The notes under the pieces are model-generated. The model was not told the origin of the DNA. It did not search any database and worked only from the letters and a program-made list of their open reading frames with translations. A program made the translations under genes and the position numbers. 16,543 bases of DNA, from assembly GCA_021779795.1 (NCBI GenBank), contig JAJXZZ010000002.1:11632-28174 (forward strand), in the 5' to 3' direction. The stretch is from Acidobacteriota bacterium (lineage in GTDB: Bacteria; Acidobacteriota; Vicinamibacteria; Vicinamibacterales; Fen-181). This document shows positions 14,116 to 16,543 of the stretch, one piece after another (the stretch's first letter is position 1; every line of letters starts with the position of its first letter).

Positions 14116-16204
14116 ATTCCTCTTCCTCCGCCACCTCGCCCTTCTCGGCCTTGTAGGCGGAGATGATCTTGGCCTGGATGTGCGACGGCACCTCTTCGTA
14201 GTGCGAGTACTCCATGTGGTAGGACCCGCGCCCGCCGGTCGCCGACGTGAGCTGCTGCTCGTAGGTCAGCATCTCGGCCATCGGCACCTGCGCCTTGATG
14301 ACCGTCATGCCGCCGCGCGTGTCCATGCCGGCGATGCGGCCGCGGCGTCCGTTGAGGTCGCCCATCAGGTCGCCCGCGAAGTCGGACGGCGCGTACACCT
14401 CGACGTTCATGATCGGCTCGAGGATCGTCGGCTTGCAGCGCGTCATCCCGTCCTTGAACGCCAGGCGCCCGGCCATCTTGAACGACAGCTCGTTCGAGTC
14501 CACGTCGTGGTACTTGCCGTCCACCAGGGTGACCTTGAAGTCGACCACCGGGTAGCCGGCGAGGTAGCCGCGCAGCCGCGTCTCCTGGATCCCCTTCTCG
14601 ACCGCCGGCCGGAAGGTCTGCGGGATCGCGCCGCCGAAGATGTCGTCCACGAACTGGAAGTCCGCGCCGCGCGGCAGCGGCTCCATCCGGATGGAGCAGT
14701 CGCCGAACTGGCCGTGGCCGCCCGTCTGCTTCTTGTGCCGGCCGTGCGCGTCGGTCGCCGCCGTGATCGTCTCCCGGTACGGGATCTTCGGGGGCTTGAG
14801 GTTGACCTCGACGCCGAAGCGCCGCTTGAGCTTGGCGACCGTGACCTCGATGTGCAGCTGGCCCTGGCCCGAGAGCAGCAGTTCCTTGGTCTGCGCGTCG
14901 CGGCTCGACCGGATCGTCGGGTCCTCCTCCTGCAGGCGCTGGAGCGACGAGCTGATCTTGTCCTCGTCGCCGCGGCTCTTGGGCTCGATGGCGTAGGAGA
15001 GCACCGGCTCGGGGAACTTCATCGGCGCGAACGAGACGCCGCCCTTCTCGGTCAGCGTGTCGTTGGTGACCGTCTCCTTCAGCTTCGCCACGGCGCCGAT
15101 GTCGCCGGCCTTGATCTCGGGCACGTCGGTCTGCGCCTTGCCCTGGAGCAGCGCCAGGTGGCCGAGCCGCTCCGGCGCCTCGCGCGTCAGGTTGTAGACG
15201 GTCGTGTCGGCCTTGAACGACCCGCTCATCACCCGGAACATGCTGATGCGGCCGGCGAACGGGTCGGCCACCGTCTTCCAGACGAAGGCGGCGTAGGGGC
15301 CGCCGTCGGACGCGAGGACCTCGACCGCCGCGCCCCCCTTGGTGCCGGCGACCGGGCGCTCGGACGGCGCCGGGACGTAGGCGATCAGCGCGTCGAGCAG
15401 CGGCTGGATGCCCACGTTCAGGATCGACGAGACGCAGAAGAGCGGGAACACCTTGCGGGCGAGCACCGCCGTGCGCAGGCCGGCCACCAGTTCGTCCTGC
15501 GTGAGGCTGCCGGCCTCGAAGAACTTCTCCATCAGCGCGTCGTCGGCCTCGGCCACCATCTCGATGAGGGCGTCGCGCGCGGCCTTGGCCTCGTCGGCCA
15601 GGGCGGCGGGCACCGCCTCCTCCTTGAACTTGCCGCTGCCGTCGGGCTCGAACACGAAGGCCTTCATCCCGACCAGGTCCACCACGCCGCGGAACGCCTT
15701 TTCCTCGCCGATCGGCATCTGCACGGGCACGACCGCCCGCCCGAACGCGGTGTTCAGCGACTCCAGCGTGCGCGCCAGGCTGGCGCGCTCGCGGTCGAGG
15801 CGGTTCACCGCCACCAGCCGCGGCAGGCCGTACTCCTCGGCCGCCTTCCACACCTTCTCGGTCTGGACCTCGACGCCCGACACCGCGTCCACGACCACCA
15901 GCGCCGCGTCCGAGACGCGCATCGCGGCCAGCGTGTCGCTCAGGAAGTTGCCGAACCCGGGCGTGTCGACCAGGTTGATCTTGTGCCGGTTCCACTCGGC
16001 GTAGGCGAGGCTGGCGGCGAGCGTGTGCTTGCGCGCGACTTCCTCTTCGTCGAAGTCGGTCACCGTCGTCCCGTCATCGACCTTGCCGAACCGGTTGACC
16101 ATCCCCGCGTCGAACAGGATCGCGGCGGCGAGCTGCGTCTTGCCCGCGCCCGAGTGGCCGGCGATGGTGACATTCCTGATGCTGGCGGCGTCGTAGACCT
16201 TCAT
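14114..16204 (-). CDS. Elongation factor G-like translational GTPase (EF-G paralogue)
   Basis: A 696-residue protein with the five-domain layout and length of EF-G. The GTP-binding motifs are altered from canonical EF-G. The P-loop is GHSGAGKT (16-23) in place of GHIDAGKT. G3 is DTPGF (80-84) in place of DTPGH, so the His that positions the hydrolytic water is Phe. G4 is NRLD (134-137) in place of NKxD. Domain IV has the recognisable KKQTGGHGQFGDC, and the C-terminal domain has EPIMNVEVYAP and GDLNGRRGRI. The chain ends in an acidic EKGEVAEEEE tail. This matches EF-G-II/FusA2-type paralogues, whose cellular role is unsettled, rather than the housekeeping FusA; no S7/S12 or tuf genes adjoin it. 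The ATG at 16204 is chosen over the in-frame TTG at 16213, because AGGAGG at 16215-16220 is 10 bases from the ATG but almost touches the TTG. Confidence 0.9.
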   Translation of the reverse strand: MKVYDAASIRNVTIAGHSGAGKTQLAAAILFDAGMVNRFGKVDDGTTVTDFDEEEVARKHTLAASLAYAEWNRHKINLVDTPGFGNFLSDTLAAMRVSDAALVVVDAVSGVEVQTEKVWKAAEEYGLPRLVAVNRLDRERASLARTLESLNTAFGRAVVPVQMPIGEEKAFRGVVDLVGMKAFVFEPDGSGKFKEEAVPAALADEAKAARDALIEMVAEADDALMEKFFEAGSLTQDELVAGLRTAVLARKVFPLFCVSSILNVGIQPLLDALIAYVPAPSERPVAGTKGGAAVEVLASDGGPYAAFVWKTVADPFAGRISMFRVMSGSFKADTTVYNLTREAPERLGHLALLQGKAQTDVPEIKAGDIGAVAKLKETVTNDTLTEKGGVSFAPMKFPEPVLSYAIEPKSRGDEDKISSSLQRLQEEDPTIRSSRDAQTKELLLSGQGQLHIEVTVAKLKRRFGVEVNLKPPKIPYRETITAATDAHGRHKKQTGGHGQFGDCSIRMEPLPRGADFQFVDDIFGGAIPQTFRPAVEKGIQETRLRGYLAGYPVVDFKVTLVDGKYHDVDSNELSFKMAGRLAFKDGMTRCKPTILEPIMNVEVYAPSDFAGDLMGDLNGRRGRIAGMDTRGGMTVIKAQVPMAEMLTYEQQLTSATGGRGSYHMEYSHYEEVPSHIQAKIISAYKAEKGEVAEEEE

Positions 16205-16225
16205 AGGCGGCAATCCTCCTGCCCG

Positions 16226-16240
16226 GCGCGCGTGGCGCGC
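16226..16240 (-). other. GCGCGC hairpin next to the EF-G-like ribosome binding site
   Basis: GCGCGC / GCGCGC with a 3-nt loop lies 5 bases upstream of the AGGAGG (16215-16220) in the minus-strand leader. It could stabilise the mRNA end or limit ribosome access. It is a simple alternating GC tract, so it could also have no function. Confidence 0.3.
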
Positions 16241-16273
16241 TGCCCGAGAGGGCGTTCACGGCTCCTGCGGGAC

Positions 16274-16298
16274 GCCGGGGACACGAGGCCCCGGCCTC
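16274..16298 (-). other. Two overlapping, mutually exclusive GC hairpins in the EF-G-like leader
   Basis: GCCGGGG (16274-16280) pairs perfectly with CCCCGGC (16289-16295), and GAGGCC (16285-16290) pairs perfectly with GGCCTC (16293-16298). The two stems share bases and cannot form together. Both lie downstream of the predicted promoter at 16317-16345, inside the leader. Confidence 0.3.
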
Positions 16299-16316
16299 TG
16301 GGGGGCATAAGCCGCA

Positions 16317-16345
16317 ATCATATCAGCGGAAAGACGGGGAATGAA
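16317..16345 (-). promoter_or_regulatory. Candidate promoter of the EF-G-like / proline dehydrogenase / phosphatase unit
   Basis: On the minus strand TATGAT (plus 16317-16322) is preceded directly by TGA, giving an extended -10 (TGn). A weak -35-like TTCATT (plus 16340-16345) lies 17 bases upstream. Predicted start near 16310 gives a leader of about 105 nt. This is the only AT-richer spot upstream of the gene. Confidence 0.4.
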
Positions 16346-16350
16346 GCAGA

Positions 16351-16371
16351 AGGCTCAGGGCTCAAGGCTCA
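16351..16371. repeat. Short tandem GGCTCA heptad repeat
   Basis: GGCTCA occurs three times at 7-bp spacing (16352, 16359, 16366), as AGGCTCAGGGCTCAAGGCTCA. The first 12 bases are the reverse complement of part of the repeat at 14077-14115. Such short intergenic heptads look like non-coding repeat filler between genes. Confidence 0.6.
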
Positions 16372-16393
16372 CGCAGGGATCGGGCTGCCGAGA

Positions 16394-16543
16394 ATCAACG
16401 GATACCGCAGGGCTTCAGCCTTGCGCCGCTGCCAAGGATCAAGGGATCAACGGATACCGCAGGGCTTCAGCCTTGCGCCGCTGCCAAGGATCAAGGGATC
16501 AACGGATCCCGCAGGGCTTCAGCCTTGCGCCGCTGCCAGGGAT
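16394..16543. repeat. 52-bp tandem repeat array with an internal palindrome (cut by window end)
   Basis: Three head-to-tail units start at 16394, 16446 and 16498, each beginning ATCAACGGAT. The first two are identical over 52 bp. The third differs (GGATCCC for GGATACC, CCAGGG for CCAAGG) and is cut by the window edge after 46 bases. Each unit contains GCAGGGCT-tc-AGCCTTGC, an inverted repeat with one mismatch (or G-U pair) that would make a REP-like hairpin. There is no coding potential that I trust and no CRISPR-like unique spacer, because the whole 52-bp period is conserved. Confidence 0.85.

Noticed and set aside
11416..14166. A 916-codon open frame on the plus strand opposite the phosphatase and proline dehydrogenase genes
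   Set aside because: It runs through two well-supported minus-strand genes and has Arg/His/Asp-rich low-complexity sequence without motifs; it is an antisense shadow.
16394..16543. CRISPR array
   Set aside because: The whole 52-bp period is conserved, leaving no unique spacers, and no cas genes are near.

Overview
The window is GC-rich (roughly two-thirds G+C by eye in coding DNA) and densely coding. It carries ten protein genes that I can support and no rRNA or tRNA that I can recognise. Two TonB-dependent outer-membrane receptors point to a Gram-negative (diderm) bacterium. One of them has an N-terminal carboxypeptidase-regulatory-like domain. Together with the group 2-type [NiFe] hydrogenase, the stand-alone proline dehydrogenase, the EF-G-like paralogue and the intergenic GGCTCA-type repeats, this suggests an Acidobacteriota-like (perhaps Vicinamibacteria) genome. 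The taxonomy is inference only; Myxococcota or Gemmatimonadota are not excluded.

Layout: (1) 87-2165 (+) and 2262-5429 (-) are convergent TonB-dependent receptors, with a minus-strand intrinsic terminator between them. (2) 5430-5942 is a regulatory intergenic region. Its centre is an AT-rich island with a good minus-strand promoter and nested inverted repeats, and its right part holds a two-tier hairpin in front of the next operon. (3) 5943-11512 (+) is a tight five-gene operon: hydrogenase small subunit, large subunit, hydrogenase maturation endopeptidase, GAF/histidine kinase/REC/REC hybrid kinase, and a single-domain CheY/DivK-like response regulator. Two junctions are 4-bp ATGA overlaps and one gap is 6 bp. 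(4) 11509-16204 (-) is a convergent set, transcribed as EF-G-like GTPase, then proline dehydrogenase, then a REC-PP2C (RsbU-type) phosphatase. The last stop codon of this set interlocks with the stop of the hydrogenase operon in one CTAG. (5) 16205-16543 holds the EF-G-like gene's leader and promoter, then GGCTCA repeats and a 52-bp tandem repeat array that runs off the window.

The most interesting unit is the hydrogenase-kinase operon. The hydrogenase has no Tat signal and no membrane partner, and its gene is fused by overlaps to a soluble hybrid kinase. That fits a cytoplasmic H2 sensor feeding a phosphorelay. It differs from textbook regulatory hydrogenases (HupUV/HoxBC with HoxJ) in four ways. 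It keeps a cleavable C-terminal extension and its own endopeptidase. A proximal-cluster cysteine is replaced by Asp. The kinase input is a Cys/His-containing GAF domain. The visible outputs are REC domains, and possibly the convergent REC-PP2C phosphatase, rather than a DNA-binding regulator.
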